From Thermodesulfobacteriota bacterium (GTDB lineage: Bacteria > Desulfobacterota > DSM-4660 > Desulfatiglandales > Desulfatiglandaceae), in NCBI GenBank assembly GCA_028278625.1, contig JANQDY010000198.1, positions 1 through 64,000 on the forward strand: 64,000 bases of DNA, read 5' to 3'. Position numbers and translations under genes: made by a program. Below the pieces are notes generated by a model. It did no database searches. It saw only the letters and a list, made by a program, of their open reading frames with translations, and had not been told where the DNA came from. This document shows positions 42,686 through 51,665 of the stretch, in pieces. Positions within the stretch are counted from its first letter, which is position 1; each line of letters begins with the position of its first letter.

Positions 42686-43276
42686 TCAGCCTTTTACATC
42701 ATCGAGACTCACAGCCTGAAGCCTGCCGGAATTGATCCATAACCTGAAGCAACAGACGCTGCCCGGTTCAACACTGAAAGGGGCTAATGCTTCCCGGTAA
42801 TGCGCCTCATTAAGGGGCACAATCCCCGCCGCTATCCCTCTCATGGGCATGGTATAGGCTGAACTCCCAATTGCGAGTACTTTCCCGCCATCCGGAAAAC
42901 GGCTCGCCAGGTTCTGCAGGAAAGCAATCGCTATGGACAAATATTCGTGAACCAAACTGCTGTTGGATCCTTCGGGATATAGTTTCCCTTCTCTGTGATT
43001 ATCCCTGGGATCGATTCTGGTGTCACAAATCCATCTTTTATAGGTGACATGGTTTTTGATATGATCCATGGTTTGTCTCATACGGGTCAGCGCGCCACGG
43101 ATCAGTAAGTCAAAGGCCATTCCCTTAAGAAGGGTTCCACCCACATACTCGGCCTGGCGATGCCCTTCATCTGATAAAGGCGCATCTCCGCTTTCCAAAA
43201 GCGCGATATCCGTATCATCCGTATTCCCATGTCTCACAAAAACGAGATCAATGTGTTTTTCTTCATTTGCGTTCAT
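42686..43276 (-). CDS. Histidine-phosphatase-family protein (phosphoglycerate-mutase-like)
   Basis: 196 residues. The phospho-accepting RHG motif is in LVFVRHGNTDD, followed by LSDEGHRQAEYVG and a conserved Arg region (GALTRMRQTM). The second catalytic His expected late in the sequence is not obvious: the position near LAIGSSAYTMPM lacks the usual H, so activity may be altered. GGAGA precedes the ATG. It lies downstream of the end of the large minus-strand operon but is separated from it by a long hairpin and about 250 bp. Substrate unknown. Confidence 0.8.
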   Translation of the reverse strand: MNANEEKHIDLVFVRHGNTDDTDIALLESGDAPLSDEGHRQAEYVGGTLLKGMAFDLLIRGALTRMRQTMDHIKNHVTYKRWICDTRIDPRDNHREGKLYPEGSNSSLVHEYLSIAIAFLQNLASRFPDGGKVLAIGSSAYTMPMRGIAAGIVPLNEAHYREALAPFSVEPGSVCCFRLWINSGRLQAVSLDDVKG

Positions 43277-43436
43277 GTGGTCTCCACATCATGATGATCA
43301 ATCCTCCGCCACTATGAATACGGAATGTCCGTCTTCCGGCAAATCTCGACCCAATGCTTTGATCTTGGTTTTGACGTCCCTGGCGGTGTAAAGAATTCTG
43401 CTCTTTATGGGTCAGTCGTGGTTGAGGTTTGAGTTT

Positions 43437-43475
43437 CGGAAGAGATAAATGAACGGTATCCATTTATCTCTTCCG
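43437..43475 (-). terminator. Long perfect hairpin after the 15-kb operon
   Basis: CGGAAGAGATAAATG (43437-43451) and CATTTATCTCTTCCG (43461-43475) form a perfect 15-bp stem with a nine-base loop. It lies 50 bp beyond the stop of the last operon gene. There is no T-run on either strand, so it is either a non-canonical terminator or a 3'-end stabilising structure. Confidence 0.5.
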
Positions 43476-43524
43476 GATTCAGGTTCATGCGCATCGCTTG
43501 AAGAAAAGATGCCTTATCACCCGG

Positions 43525-44145
43525 CTATTTTTTCGGGTCCCTGTCAATCTTGCATCTCACGAAGTTGAATTCACAATACTGGTTGGTCAGACAGAGCTGG
43601 GACGGGAAATTGAACACCCATTGATCGAACAGCCCCGCCAGTTTCAGGTAGGTTTCAAAAATGGCATAATTGCAGTCCACCTGGATCTTCTGGTTATAGG
43701 TCTCGGCTTCGTCCGGGGGAAGCAGGTTCCAGATGACCTGGGTGGTATAGGGACAATCGTAACAGCGAAGGGCCACCCGGTCTTCCGTGTCCTCAACGAT
43801 TTCCATTGGATTGCCGAACAATGCAAAACTTTTGACCATGATTTGGGCGATGTCATGGATGGTCCAGTCGGTGTCTTCCGGCTTTTTTCCGATCAGTTCG
43901 CAGAGTCCCGGCCATTCCAGCCGCGAACGGATCTCCCACATTCTGGCATAGAGCTGCGGTGCCCGATCGGTCCCCACTTCCTCTTCCATGGCCTTAAAGG
44001 CCGCGTAGTCATGAAGGGTCCACAAAACCATGGCGTCATTATAGGCCTTCTCCCAGGTGTATTCGGGGTGGAGTTCCATGATCTGGCGCATGTTTTTGAT
44101 AAAGCTTTCATTCCTGATGTCTTTGGCGCATTTTGCACAACTCAT
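43525..44145 (-). CDS. ATC-hydrolase-family protein (first copy), last gene of the operon
   Basis: 206 residues from the ATG at 44145, with GAGGAGG upstream. The C-terminal half contains the Cys pattern of the L-2-amino-thiazoline-4-carboxylate hydrolase family (CYDCPYTT, VDCNYAIFE, TNQYCEFNF). The N-terminus has an extra Cys pair (MSCAKCAKD) that may bind metal. It is a distant relative of the protein at 47197-48033 in the same operon. The founding activity opens a thiazoline ring, but most members are uncharacterised, so only family membership is claimed, with moderate certainty. Confidence 0.65.
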   Translation of the reverse strand: MSCAKCAKDIRNESFIKNMRQIMELHPEYTWEKAYNDAMVLWTLHDYAAFKAMEEEVGTDRAPQLYARMWEIRSRLEWPGLCELIGKKPEDTDWTIHDIAQIMVKSFALFGNPMEIVEDTEDRVALRCYDCPYTTQVIWNLLPPDEAETYNQKIQVDCNYAIFETYLKLAGLFDQWVFNFPSQLCLTNQYCEFNFVRCKIDRDPKK

Positions 44146-44233
44146 AGCATACCTCCTCATTCTTCTTGGGTTTGGAATTGTTTGTGAATCAAAGTAGAAG
44201 TCAGCGCCCCATCACCTCCTTTCCATTATCCGG

Positions 44234-45337
44234 TTAGGACAATGACACATAGGGCAATCCAACACTTTCGGCGACGGCCTCATGCACGACTCTTCCCTTT
44301 ATGATATTCATGCCCCGGGCGATGGCGGAACTCTCTTCCATGGCCTTTTCGTAGCCCAGTTCGGCGATCTTAAGGGCGTAGGGAAGGGTCGCATTGGTGA
44401 GGGCCAGGGTGGATGTTCTTGGTACCGCGCCGGGCATGTTATTGACGCAGTAATGAACGATTCCCTCTTCCACATAGGTGGGATCATCATGGGTTGTGGG
44501 GCGACTGGTTTCACAGGAACCTCCCTGGTCAATGGCGATATCCACGATGGCCGCCCCCGGTTTCATTTGCCTGAGCATTTCCCTGGTGACCAATTTGGGG
44601 GCCGCGGCACCGGGGATGAGTATGGAGGAGACCACCAGATCCGCTTTCATAACCTCTTCCATCACTGTTCCCTCGTTGGAAATGAGGGTCGTGACGCTTC
44701 CCCGCATCACGTCGTTGATGTAGTCCAGACGCTCCTGGTTGATATCCAGAATGATGACTCTGGCACCGGTTCCCGCAGCCGCAAAACAGGCGTTCATCCC
44801 CGCAAAACCCGCGCCGATAATGACGACGTTGGCTGGCCTTACGCCCGGTACGCCGCTCAGCAGTATTCCCATCCCCCCCCTCCGGGCTTCGAGACAATAG
44901 GCGCCCGCTTGAATGGACAAACGGCCCGCCACCGCGCTCATGGGTGCCAGAAGCGGAAGGGCTCCTCTGTCGGTCTGGATTGTTTCGTAGGCAATTCCAA
45001 CAACTTTTTTCAAAACCATCTCTTCGGCCAACCTGCGATCAGCGGCCAGGTGCAGGTACGTGAATATGATCTGGCCATCCCGCATCAGAGGGTATTCCCG
45101 AGGCAGAGGCTCCTTCACTTTTAAGATCATCTCCGCATCGCCCCAAACGCCGGAGCTCATAGACGCCATGTGGGCGCCTGCCTTGACATAGCTTTCATCC
45201 GGGAAACCGCTTCCGAGACCCGCACCCGATTGCATGATGACCTTGTGACCCTCTTTTGCGAGAGACCGAACGCCTGACGGGGTCACCGCCACCCTTTTCT
45301 CCGCCACTTTTATTTCCGTGGGAATGCCGATAATCAT
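44234..45337 (-). CDS. ald: Alanine dehydrogenase
   Basis: 367 residues from the ATG at 45337, the normal length. The family start [17 protein letters not shown], the pyruvate-binding region ([16 protein letters not shown], with catalytic His), the NAD-binding loop [12 protein letters not shown], and the C-terminal GYEKAMEE are present. It oxidises L-alanine to pyruvate and ammonia with NAD. In this operon it follows alr and ortAB on the same transcript, so its substrate is likely the alanine released by the thiolase. The reading frame is open further upstream into the peptidase gene, but that part is not protein-like. Confidence 0.93.
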   Translation of the reverse strand: MIIGIPTEIKVAEKRVAVTPSGVRSLAKEGHKVIMQSGAGLGSGFPDESYVKAGAHMASMSSGVWGDAEMILKVKEPLPREYPLMRDGQIIFTYLHLAADRRLAEEMVLKKVVGIAYETIQTDRGALPLLAPMSAVAGRLSIQAGAYCLEARRGGMGILLSGVPGVRPANVVIIGAGFAGMNACFAAAGTGARVIILDINQERLDYINDVMRGSVTTLISNEGTVMEEVMKADLVVSSILIPGAAAPKLVTREMLRQMKPGAAIVDIAIDQGGSCETSRPTTHDDPTYVEEGIVHYCVNNMPGAVPRTSTLALTNATLPYALKIAELGYEKAMEESSAIARGMNIIKGRVVHEAVAESVGLPYVSLS

Positions 45338-45356
45338 GCTCTTGTCCCCTTTCCAT

Positions 45357-46676
45357 TCATCTTGGGAATGAAATCGACGTGTCTTTGGCCACTCGCCAGG
45401 CAGAGACACCGATGACCTGGGCCACGGCCTTGACAGCGTTCCAGTCGATATTGTCCACATGCTCGTTGTCACTGTGGTAGTTGGGATCATCCGCCTTCCA
45501 GATGCACATGGCCGGGACCCCGTGTTCGTTGAGATGCCCCTCTTCGGGGGTTCCCCAGGCACCCCAGAGATGTCCCAGGTGGACGCCGATCTCCTTCCCG
45601 GTGCGCTCAACAAAGTCATTCAATTCCTTGTTGTGTTTTACCTGATGATCCGGCTGGTCGGGGTAGGTACCGCCGTCCACGATTCGGGGCGGTCCCCCCA
45701 CGCCCACCATGTCGATGTTGAAGCCGGCCACGGCCTCAAGAAGTCTCCCCTCCCTTTCCCGGTTGGCGATGTATTGTACCATGCCGTCGGAAATCCCTTC
45801 TTCCGAGCCCGTTGAGATGAACTCAACGGTTCGGGCGGGCTGGGGAAGCCTGCTCATGATTTCGGCGAGCATCATCACGGCCACCGTGCCCGTGCCGTTA
45901 TCATTGGCGCCGCTGCAGGCCCCGTCGTCCCGATGGGCGTGAATAAGCACCCGCTCATCCGGTTTTTGGGCGCCGGGGATGAAGGCTCTCACGTTAAACC
46001 CGTCTCTCGGTTCGGTTATGCACTTAACCGAAATGGTGGCTTTTACCGGGCCTTTACCCACGGCATGGAGCAGCGCCATGGCATCGGTGCTTCCGATGGT
46101 GATGCAGGGGACACTCTCGTCTTCGGAAGGGTATTCAGCCGCCCATCCCCGGCTGTGATCCCACCGCCCAAAGGAGTGGGACGGCGTAAATGCCACCGGG
46201 CCGCCGTTACAAACCACGAATGCCACGGCCCCGTGCCGCCTGGCCCTTGTGGAAAAACTTCCCAACCAGAAGAGAGGGTCCGAGGAGCTGGCCTGTGCCA
46301 TGGCGATCTTTCCTTCCACGGGGACCTGGGCGAATTCTTCCTCCGTTCCCTTTCCCACAAAGACAAGTTCCCCCGTAACACCCCCTTTGGGTGTGGGATA
46401 GGAGTAATAGGCGGCCCTGGAAGGGATGGCGGCATTGAAAGGGGCCCCCACGTCGAAGGCTGTTCCCCCGTAGTCCCAGGAAAGAGTGTTGAAAGGATCA
46501 AGTTCAGTCTTGAGTCCCAAAGCGGAAAAATGCCTTTCAACCCAGAAAATGGCCTTTTTGTCGCCCTCTGTCCCGGACATTCGACTCCCGATATCCTCCG
46601 AGAGGTACCGGTCCATTTCAAGCATCTTCCATGGATCAATGGCATCCAGTATGATTCTCTCTTCTTCCGTTATCAT
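45357..46676 (-). CDS. M28-family metallopeptidase
   Basis: 439 residues from the ATG at 46676 (GGGAG six bases upstream). Zinc ligands of the M28 family are visible: His and Asp in VLIHAHRDDGACSGANDNGTG, Glu pair in STGSEEGISDG, Asp in NIDMVGV, and His in NYHSDNEHVDN. A PA-like insert lies before the catalytic core (about 95-210). There is no signal peptide, so it is probably cytoplasmic. M28 enzymes are aminopeptidases or carboxypeptidases; related proteins hydrolyse N-acyl amino acids. In this operon it may cut an imported peptide or amide. Confidence 0.88.
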   Translation of the reverse strand: MITEEERIILDAIDPWKMLEMDRYLSEDIGSRMSGTEGDKKAIFWVERHFSALGLKTELDPFNTLSWDYGGTAFDVGAPFNAAIPSRAAYYSYPTPKGGVTGELVFVGKGTEEEFAQVPVEGKIAMAQASSSDPLFWLGSFSTRARRHGAVAFVVCNGGPVAFTPSHSFGRWDHSRGWAAEYPSEDESVPCITIGSTDAMALLHAVGKGPVKATISVKCITEPRDGFNVRAFIPGAQKPDERVLIHAHRDDGACSGANDNGTGTVAVMMLAEIMSRLPQPARTVEFISTGSEEGISDGMVQYIANREREGRLLEAVAGFNIDMVGVGGPPRIVDGGTYPDQPDHQVKHNKELNDFVERTGKEIGVHLGHLWGAWGTPEEGHLNEHGVPAMCIWKADDPNYHSDNEHVDNIDWNAVKAVAQVIGVSAWRVAKDTSISFPR

Positions 46677-46708
46677 ATGCATCTCCCTTAACTCACTGAA
46701 GAATTTTT

Positions 46709-47191
46709 TCAGCTGTCTGGGTGTAGCCTTTTAACAATATCGGCGACATTTTGACCGAATGCCATGCAGACCTTCTTCCGGTCTTCATCAGGTTTTCCGA
46801 TGGAGAGTGGGCCATAGTGTCCGCCGGAGACAAAACCGGGCACAATCATCCCATGAACCAGAAACGCTCTCAGAATATCCAAAATGGCGGTCTCCCCGCC
46901 GCCGCCGATGCCTCCCGCCGAGGCAAAGGCGGCACCCACCTTTCCCTCCAGACGTTTGTAGTGTTTGATACTGTCGTCGATGAGCCTTTTGATTTCGGCG
47001 GTGGTTGCCGCGAAATAGGTGGGTGAACCGATGATGATCCCATCGGGTTCCAGGAAATCGTCCACATCCGTTTCCTGGACCCTCTTTATCACCAGTTCCA
47101 CGCCGGCCTTTTTGACGCCCTCCGCAACGGCTTCCGCCATGGCGGCGGTATTTCCGCTTTGGGAATGATAGACGATCAGAATTTTGGCCAT
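46709..47191 (-). CDS. Flavodoxin-family protein (WrbA/NAD(P)H:quinone oxidoreductase-like)
   Basis: 160 residues from the ATG at 47191. The FMN phosphate loop YHSQSGNTAAM and the FMN_red-type segments (GIIIGSPTYFAATTAEIKRLID, AAFASAGGIGGGGETAIL) identify a flavodoxin-like FMN protein. It could serve as a reductase or as an electron carrier for a step in the operon's pathway. It starts six bases before the end of the ATC-hydrolase-family gene upstream and is followed by the peptidase gene 27 bp later. Confidence 0.88.
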   Translation of the reverse strand: MAKILIVYHSQSGNTAAMAEAVAEGVKKAGVELVIKRVQETDVDDFLEPDGIIIGSPTYFAATTAEIKRLIDDSIKHYKRLEGKVGAAFASAGGIGGGGETAILDILRAFLVHGMIVPGFVSGGHYGPLSIGKPDEDRKKVCMAFGQNVADIVKRLHPDS

Positions 47192-47196
47192 TTCAT

Positions 47197-48033
47197 CTAC
47201 TCCTCTCTTCTGGTAAATCTGACCCGGCAGACACCGTCGCCGCAACAGATGAATTTGTCCATGGTAAAGGCAAAACGGTCGAAGACACCCAGGGCCTTGA
47301 GAATGGATTCGTAATAGTTGGTGCTTACCGCCGCTTCACATTTGAGTGTCATGGATCTGGCCGTCTCCTCGCCCAGCATTTCCCGCATGTTGTCCCAGTA
47401 CGGGCAGGCCAGAATCTCGCCCTCGTGAACACCGTCATTGTGTTCCGTTACACGATAGGGACATGCAATGGTTTCCCAGTAGAGTTGAGAAAGCTGCCCC
47501 AGCTTGTCCATGTCCACGTCCTCCGGGCCTGAAATACCCAGTGCCTTTTTGACTTCTTCAAGTTCCGCCAGGGCGAATTTCTCCCAGAGCCCCATGTAGA
47601 TGGGGTAACCGTCCTTGGTGCCCAGATGGTGCTCGAGCCGCATGTAGATGTTGAAATCCACCAGCGCAAAGAGCTTGACCCAGTTCAAAATGGATTCATT
47701 CACGTCTTCCCCTGACCCCGTGATGGCGGGATGATCCCCGTCTGCTAAAACCGCCATCAGGGTCTCTTTGATGTTTTCAATATTAACGGCCCCCGTAAGC
47801 CCAAGCTTTTCTTTTATGGCATCGGGCGCTTTTTCCGCGACCCGGGACCAGATGTCCGTAAGAAGTTTATCCCTTTTGTCCGGATCAACATCGGCCAGGC
47901 CATCCAGGAGATTTGAATAATGAAACGCCAATCCCTGGGACCATACCTTCACATCATCCTCGGCCTTGTGACCGGTTTCCGCCAGGCACCCGAGGAGGCT
48001 GAGGGACCCCTGTGATCTTTGTACCGCTTCCAT
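47197..48033 (-). CDS. ATC-hydrolase-family protein (second copy)
   Basis: 278 residues from the ATG at 48033, with AAAGGAG eight bases upstream. The C-terminal part matches the L-2-amino-thiazoline-4-carboxylate hydrolase family (CPYWDNMREMLG, LKCEAAVSTNYYESI, CCGDGVCRVRF). The N-terminal 130 residues are helical and unassigned. The family's known activity opens a five-membered N,S ring during cysteine formation from a thiazoline. Together with the protein at 43525 it is the least usual part of this operon. Activity in this case is not known. Confidence 0.75.
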   Translation of the reverse strand: MEAVQRSQGSLSLLGCLAETGHKAEDDVKVWSQGLAFHYSNLLDGLADVDPDKRDKLLTDIWSRVAEKAPDAIKEKLGLTGAVNIENIKETLMAVLADGDHPAITGSGEDVNESILNWVKLFALVDFNIYMRLEHHLGTKDGYPIYMGLWEKFALAELEEVKKALGISGPEDVDMDKLGQLSQLYWETIACPYRVTEHNDGVHEGEILACPYWDNMREMLGEETARSMTLKCEAAVSTNYYESILKALGVFDRFAFTMDKFICCGDGVCRVRFTRREE

Positions 48034-48047
48034 GCTTTTCTCCTTTC

Positions 48048-48464
48048 TCACAATTCCAACTGGCCTTGCTGGACCAGAAGGGTCGCGACATCGTAATATT
48101 CGGTGATTCTGGAAATTCTCCCCCCTTTGATGAAAAAAAAGTAGGCAATTCGAATATCCACTTCTTTCCCCGTCGGCTCGGCTCCCCTGAAGAGGCCGCT
48201 GTTGGTTGCTTTCCATCTGACCTGGCAGATGATCGTTTCGCCATCGATGTATGTGTCAAGGATATCCGCGTGGCAGTCGGGATAACCGCCAAATACATCC
48301 GAATAGGCTTGTTTGAAAGCGTCGACGTTCACGAAAGGCTCGGGTTCGGCCACTTCGTCGGCGATCACATCTTCGGCGCAGTACAGCGCCATTTTCTCCA
48401 TGTCGTGTTCATTCATGGCGGAGAAAAACCCATCTCGAATATTCAGCAATTCCTCTCTCGTCAT
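48048..48464 (-). CDS. NTF2/SnoaL-like small protein
   Basis: 138 residues with the cone-shaped NTF2-like fold pattern: MALYCAEDVIADEV, a middle sheet, and GGRISRITEYYDVATLLVQQG at the end, typical of SnoaL-like proteins. Such folds act as isomerases, cyclases, hydrolases or binding proteins. It is the second NTF2-like gene of the operon (the other is at 54777). It ends 15 bp before the ATC-hydrolase-family gene, so the two are closely coupled. Confidence 0.82.
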   Translation of the reverse strand: MTREELLNIRDGFFSAMNEHDMEKMALYCAEDVIADEVAEPEPFVNVDAFKQAYSDVFGGYPDCHADILDTYIDGETIICQVRWKATNSGLFRGAEPTGKEVDIRIAYFFFIKGGRISRITEYYDVATLLVQQGQLEL

Positions 48465-48511
48465 CTTTCAACCTCCCTTTTACGGCACCGGTCTCCGGTG
48501 CAAAACGGCTT

Positions 48512-50155
48512 TTATGGTCGTCTTAATACCCGACCCGCTCTCGACAATTTGTTCACGACACCCTTTTCAAGGATCACCTCGCCGTTGATGATCACATATT
48601 CCATGCCGCTGGGCGGCCTGGTTGAATCCGTGTAAGTGGCATTGTCGTAGATCTCTTTTTCATCGAAGACGGTGATATCGGCTTTCATCCCTTCTTTGAT
48701 TAACCCCCGGTCGTGAATACCGAACCGCTGGGCGGTAAGGGATGTCATTTTACGGATGGCCTCCTGCAATGACAGGATCTTCCGCTCCCTCACGTACTGC
48801 CCGAGAACCCTCGGAAAAGCGCCAAAGGCCGCCGGATGAGGAACACCGCTTCCCGTCAGGATGGCATCGGTATTGATGGCGCCATTGGGATGAACGAGAA
48901 ATTTCCTGAGTCCCTCGTCGCTTGTAAGATCCCCGCTTACCCCAAAGTAAAGGGCCATGGCATTGCCGTTTTCCGCCAGAAGAATCTCCACCGCGGCGTC
49001 AAAAGGGGTCACATTTTTGTCTTTGGCGATTTCGACCATGCTTCTTCCCACATACTGAGCGTTTTTTTCACCGGGCACCCAGATGAGCCATATGTTCTTC
49101 CACCCCGTTGCGCGAACCAGGTTGTGGGGCCATCTCCCAGGCATCCATGTGGGCCACTCGGAAGTCATGTTTTCCACATCGTGTCTGATCTGCTCCCTCT
49201 GTTGCGGATCTCTTAACCGCGCCATGAATTTTTCCATGCCGCCCTCAAAGGCGTATGGGGGAAAACATGCCAAAAGGGTCGTGTTGGCCGCCACATAGGG
49301 GATCACATCAAAGAGAATATCCACGCCTTCCGCCCGGGCGGATTCATGAAGTTCAATCTCTTTTTCAATATGATGCCAGTATTTATGACCAAATGCCTCC
49401 ATGTGGGAGTGTTCAACGGGAATGCCGTTGATCCTGCCGATTTCGATAATCTCTTTCGTGGCGTCGAGGCCCGTTTCACTGGACCCCCTCACATGACAGG
49501 TAAAAACGCCGCGATGGGGCACGAGCGGCGCGGTCACGTCCACCAGTTCCGATGTGGCGGCAAACATGCCCGGGGCGTAGATCAGCCCGGCGGACAGGCC
49601 GAATGCGCCGTCCTCCATGGATTGGGCCACCAGGTCCTGCATTTCTCTGATTTGGGCGCCGTCGGGAGGAGACGCGTCAAAACCCATGACCGCGATTCTT
49701 ATGGCGCCATGGGAAACCAAGGGCACCACATTATAGGCGACCCCCGAGGTTTCAAGCTGCTTCAAATAGCCGTCCAGGGTCGTCCAGTTCCAACCAATGT
49801 CCCCTGCCAGAAGGAATCCGGTGTACCCTTTCAGCAGTTCCAGGTTTTCGGGATTAACCGGTGCGGGGGAGAGCCCGCAATTCCCCACCACCAGGGTGGT
49901 GATGCCCTGGGCCATGTAGCTTTCCAGAATATCCATATGGTTCGCCAGGGGTAAGATGAAATCCGCATGGCTGTGGGAGTCGATAAATCCGGGAGCCACC
50001 ACCAGACCCTCTAAATCAATGGATCTAACGGCCTGCTCTTCCGGGATATTGCCGATTTTGGCGATTTTTTCATCCTTGATGCCGATATCGGCGAGATACC
50101 ATGGGTTCCCCGTCCCATCCACGATCTTGCCGTTTAATAGAAGCAGCTCATACAT
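48512..50155 (-). CDS. N-acyl-D-amino-acid deacylase (D-aminoacylase family amidohydrolase)
   Basis: 547 residues, the usual length. The amidohydrolase metal motif is DSHSHADF (His61, His63), and the D-aminoacylase Cys ligand is in VVGNCGLSPAP (Cys93). The HSHMEAFGHKYW and DRGLIKEGMKADI segments and the family's VPHPAAFGAFPRVLGQY substrate loop are present. It removes the acyl group from N-acyl-D-amino acids in the cytoplasm. GAGGAGG precedes the ATG. It lies directly behind the ABC transporter genes, which supports uptake of an N-acylated substrate. Some relatives act on dihydropyrimidine or urea-like bonds. Confidence 0.9.
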   Translation of the reverse strand: MYELLLLNGKIVDGTGNPWYLADIGIKDEKIAKIGNIPEEQAVRSIDLEGLVVAPGFIDSHSHADFILPLANHMDILESYMAQGITTLVVGNCGLSPAPVNPENLELLKGYTGFLLAGDIGWNWTTLDGYLKQLETSGVAYNVVPLVSHGAIRIAVMGFDASPPDGAQIREMQDLVAQSMEDGAFGLSAGLIYAPGMFAATSELVDVTAPLVPHRGVFTCHVRGSSETGLDATKEIIEIGRINGIPVEHSHMEAFGHKYWHHIEKEIELHESARAEGVDILFDVIPYVAANTTLLACFPPYAFEGGMEKFMARLRDPQQREQIRHDVENMTSEWPTWMPGRWPHNLVRATGWKNIWLIWVPGEKNAQYVGRSMVEIAKDKNVTPFDAAVEILLAENGNAMALYFGVSGDLTSDEGLRKFLVHPNGAINTDAILTGSGVPHPAAFGAFPRVLGQYVRERKILSLQEAIRKMTSLTAQRFGIHDRGLIKEGMKADITVFDEKEIYDNATYTDSTRPPSGMEYVIINGEVILEKGVVNKLSRAGRVLRRP

Positions 50156-50209
50156 ATGGATCCTCCTCGGTGGCCATCATCCCTTCTCGGGACGCTTATG
50201 GCATGGAAG

Positions 50210-50914
50210 CTATTCCGTTGCACAAAGATATTTGATCTTCACCCCTTCATTTTCCTTCAGTTCCGCCGGGGAGGATTCATAAACGATCCGGCCTTTGCTG
50301 ATGATCAACACGTGATCCGAGACCCCCAGTCCCATGGGCAGATGCTGCTCCACCAGCAGGATTGAAAGTCCTTTCCTTTTAAGACCGACGATGATGAAAC
50401 CGATATCCCGGACCACCAGCGGCGCGAGCCCTTCGGAGGGTTCATCCATCAAAAGGAGTTCCGGATTGGTCATGAGAGCCCTGCCCACCGCCAGCATCTG
50501 TTGTTCCCCGCCGCTCAAAAGGTTCCCCTTTAACTTGGCCCTTTTTTCCAGAATGGGAAACTGGCCATACACCCGATGAAGAGACCATTCTCCGTTTTTC
50601 GTCCCTTGACGCGCGGCCATGGTCAGATTCTCCCTGACACTCAAGGAGGGGAAGATATTCCTCCCCTGGGGCACCAGACCGATGCCCAGTTTGGCGATAT
50701 GGTACGGTTTCAGTTTGGTGATCTCCCGGTCCTTGAAACGGATGCCGCCTTTACGGGGAGGCGTAAAGCCGATGATGGACCGGATGGTGGTGGTTTTTCC
50801 CATGCCGTTTCGGCCCAGAAGGGCCACCACCGACCCCTGCCCAACGGTCATGGAGACCCCATGAAGCACATGGCTTTCGCCGTAATAGGTATGAATATCA
50901 AGCAATTCCAGCAT
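50210..50914 (-). CDS. livF: Branched-chain-type ABC transporter, ATP-binding protein LivF
   Basis: 234 residues from the ATG at 50914, which lies 17 bp inside the livG gene. Walker A GRNGMGKTT, the signature LSGGEQQMLA and Walker B LLLMDEPSEGL are present, with the LivF-type IGLVPQGRNIFPSL Q-loop region. It drives import of the substrate captured by the binding protein at 53572. The order livK-H-M-G-F is the standard one. Confidence 0.95.
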   Translation of the reverse strand: MLELLDIHTYYGESHVLHGVSMTVGQGSVVALLGRNGMGKTTTIRSIIGFTPPRKGGIRFKDREITKLKPYHIAKLGIGLVPQGRNIFPSLSVRENLTMAARQGTKNGEWSLHRVYGQFPILEKRAKLKGNLLSGGEQQMLAVGRALMTNPELLLMDEPSEGLAPLVVRDIGFIIVGLKRKGLSILLVEQHLPMGLGVSDHVLIISKGRIVYESSPAELKENEGVKIKYLCATE

Positions 50915-51665
50915 AATCGACGGTGTCTTCCACTCCCATGTAGATTTCCTTGACCTTCTGGTCCTCCTGGATTTGGCTGGGGGCCCCATCGGCGATGAGC
51001 TCCCCGTAATGGAGAACGAGAATCCTTTCGGCCACTTCAAAAACCATGTCCATGTCATGGTCTACCACCAGGACCGTGATGTTGGAGCCCAAACCCTTGA
51101 TGATGGCGGTAATGTCAGCACTCTCTTCCTTGGTGAGCCCGGCGCTGGGCTCGTCCAGGAGGAGCAGCTTGGGATCCATGGAGAGTCCCAGTCCGATTTC
51201 CAAACGCCTTTGCTCACCATAGCTGAGGTTCTTCACCGGCTCCTCGCTTTTCTCAAGGAGGTCAAGACCGCTAAGGGTATGGGAGGCCTTCTCCAGAGTC
51301 TTTTTAAATGCCGTCACCGGCCGAAACATCTTGAAACGGTGCGGTTGGGTCCCGTTAATGGTCAACAGGGCATTTTGAAGGACCGTCAGTTCCTGCAACA
51401 GGCTGATGACCTGAAACGCCCTGGCCTGGCCCAAATGGGCGCGACGATGGGGCGGCAAATGGGTGACGTCCCGTCCAAAGAACCGGATCCGGCCGGCCGT
51501 TGGTGACAATTGCCCGTTGATGAGGTTGAACAGCGTGGTTTTGCCCGCACCGTTGGGGCCGATAATGGCCAGCCGCTCACCCACGGTGACCGAAAAAGAG
51601 ACCCTGTTGACCGCATCCACGCCGCCAAACTGCTTGGTCAGCCCCTCAATTGTTAATGCTTCCAT
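50898..51665 (-). CDS. livG: Branched-chain-type ABC transporter, ATP-binding protein LivG
   Basis: 255 residues from the ATG at 51665, 20 bp inside the livM gene. Walker A IIGPNGAGKTTL, signature NLSYGEQRRLE, Walker B LLLLDEPSAGLT and the LivG C-terminal extension (DGAPSQIQEDQKVKEIYMG) are present. It pairs with LivF as the motor of the transporter. Confidence 0.95.
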   Translation of the reverse strand: MEALTIEGLTKQFGGVDAVNRVSFSVTVGERLAIIGPNGAGKTTLFNLINGQLSPTAGRIRFFGRDVTHLPPHRRAHLGQARAFQVISLLQELTVLQNALLTINGTQPHRFKMFRPVTAFKKTLEKASHTLSGLDLLEKSEEPVKNLSYGEQRRLEIGLGLSMDPKLLLLDEPSAGLTKEESADITAIIKGLGSNITVLVVDHDMDMVFEVAERILVLHYGELIADGAPSQIQEDQKVKEIYMGVEDTVDYAGIA

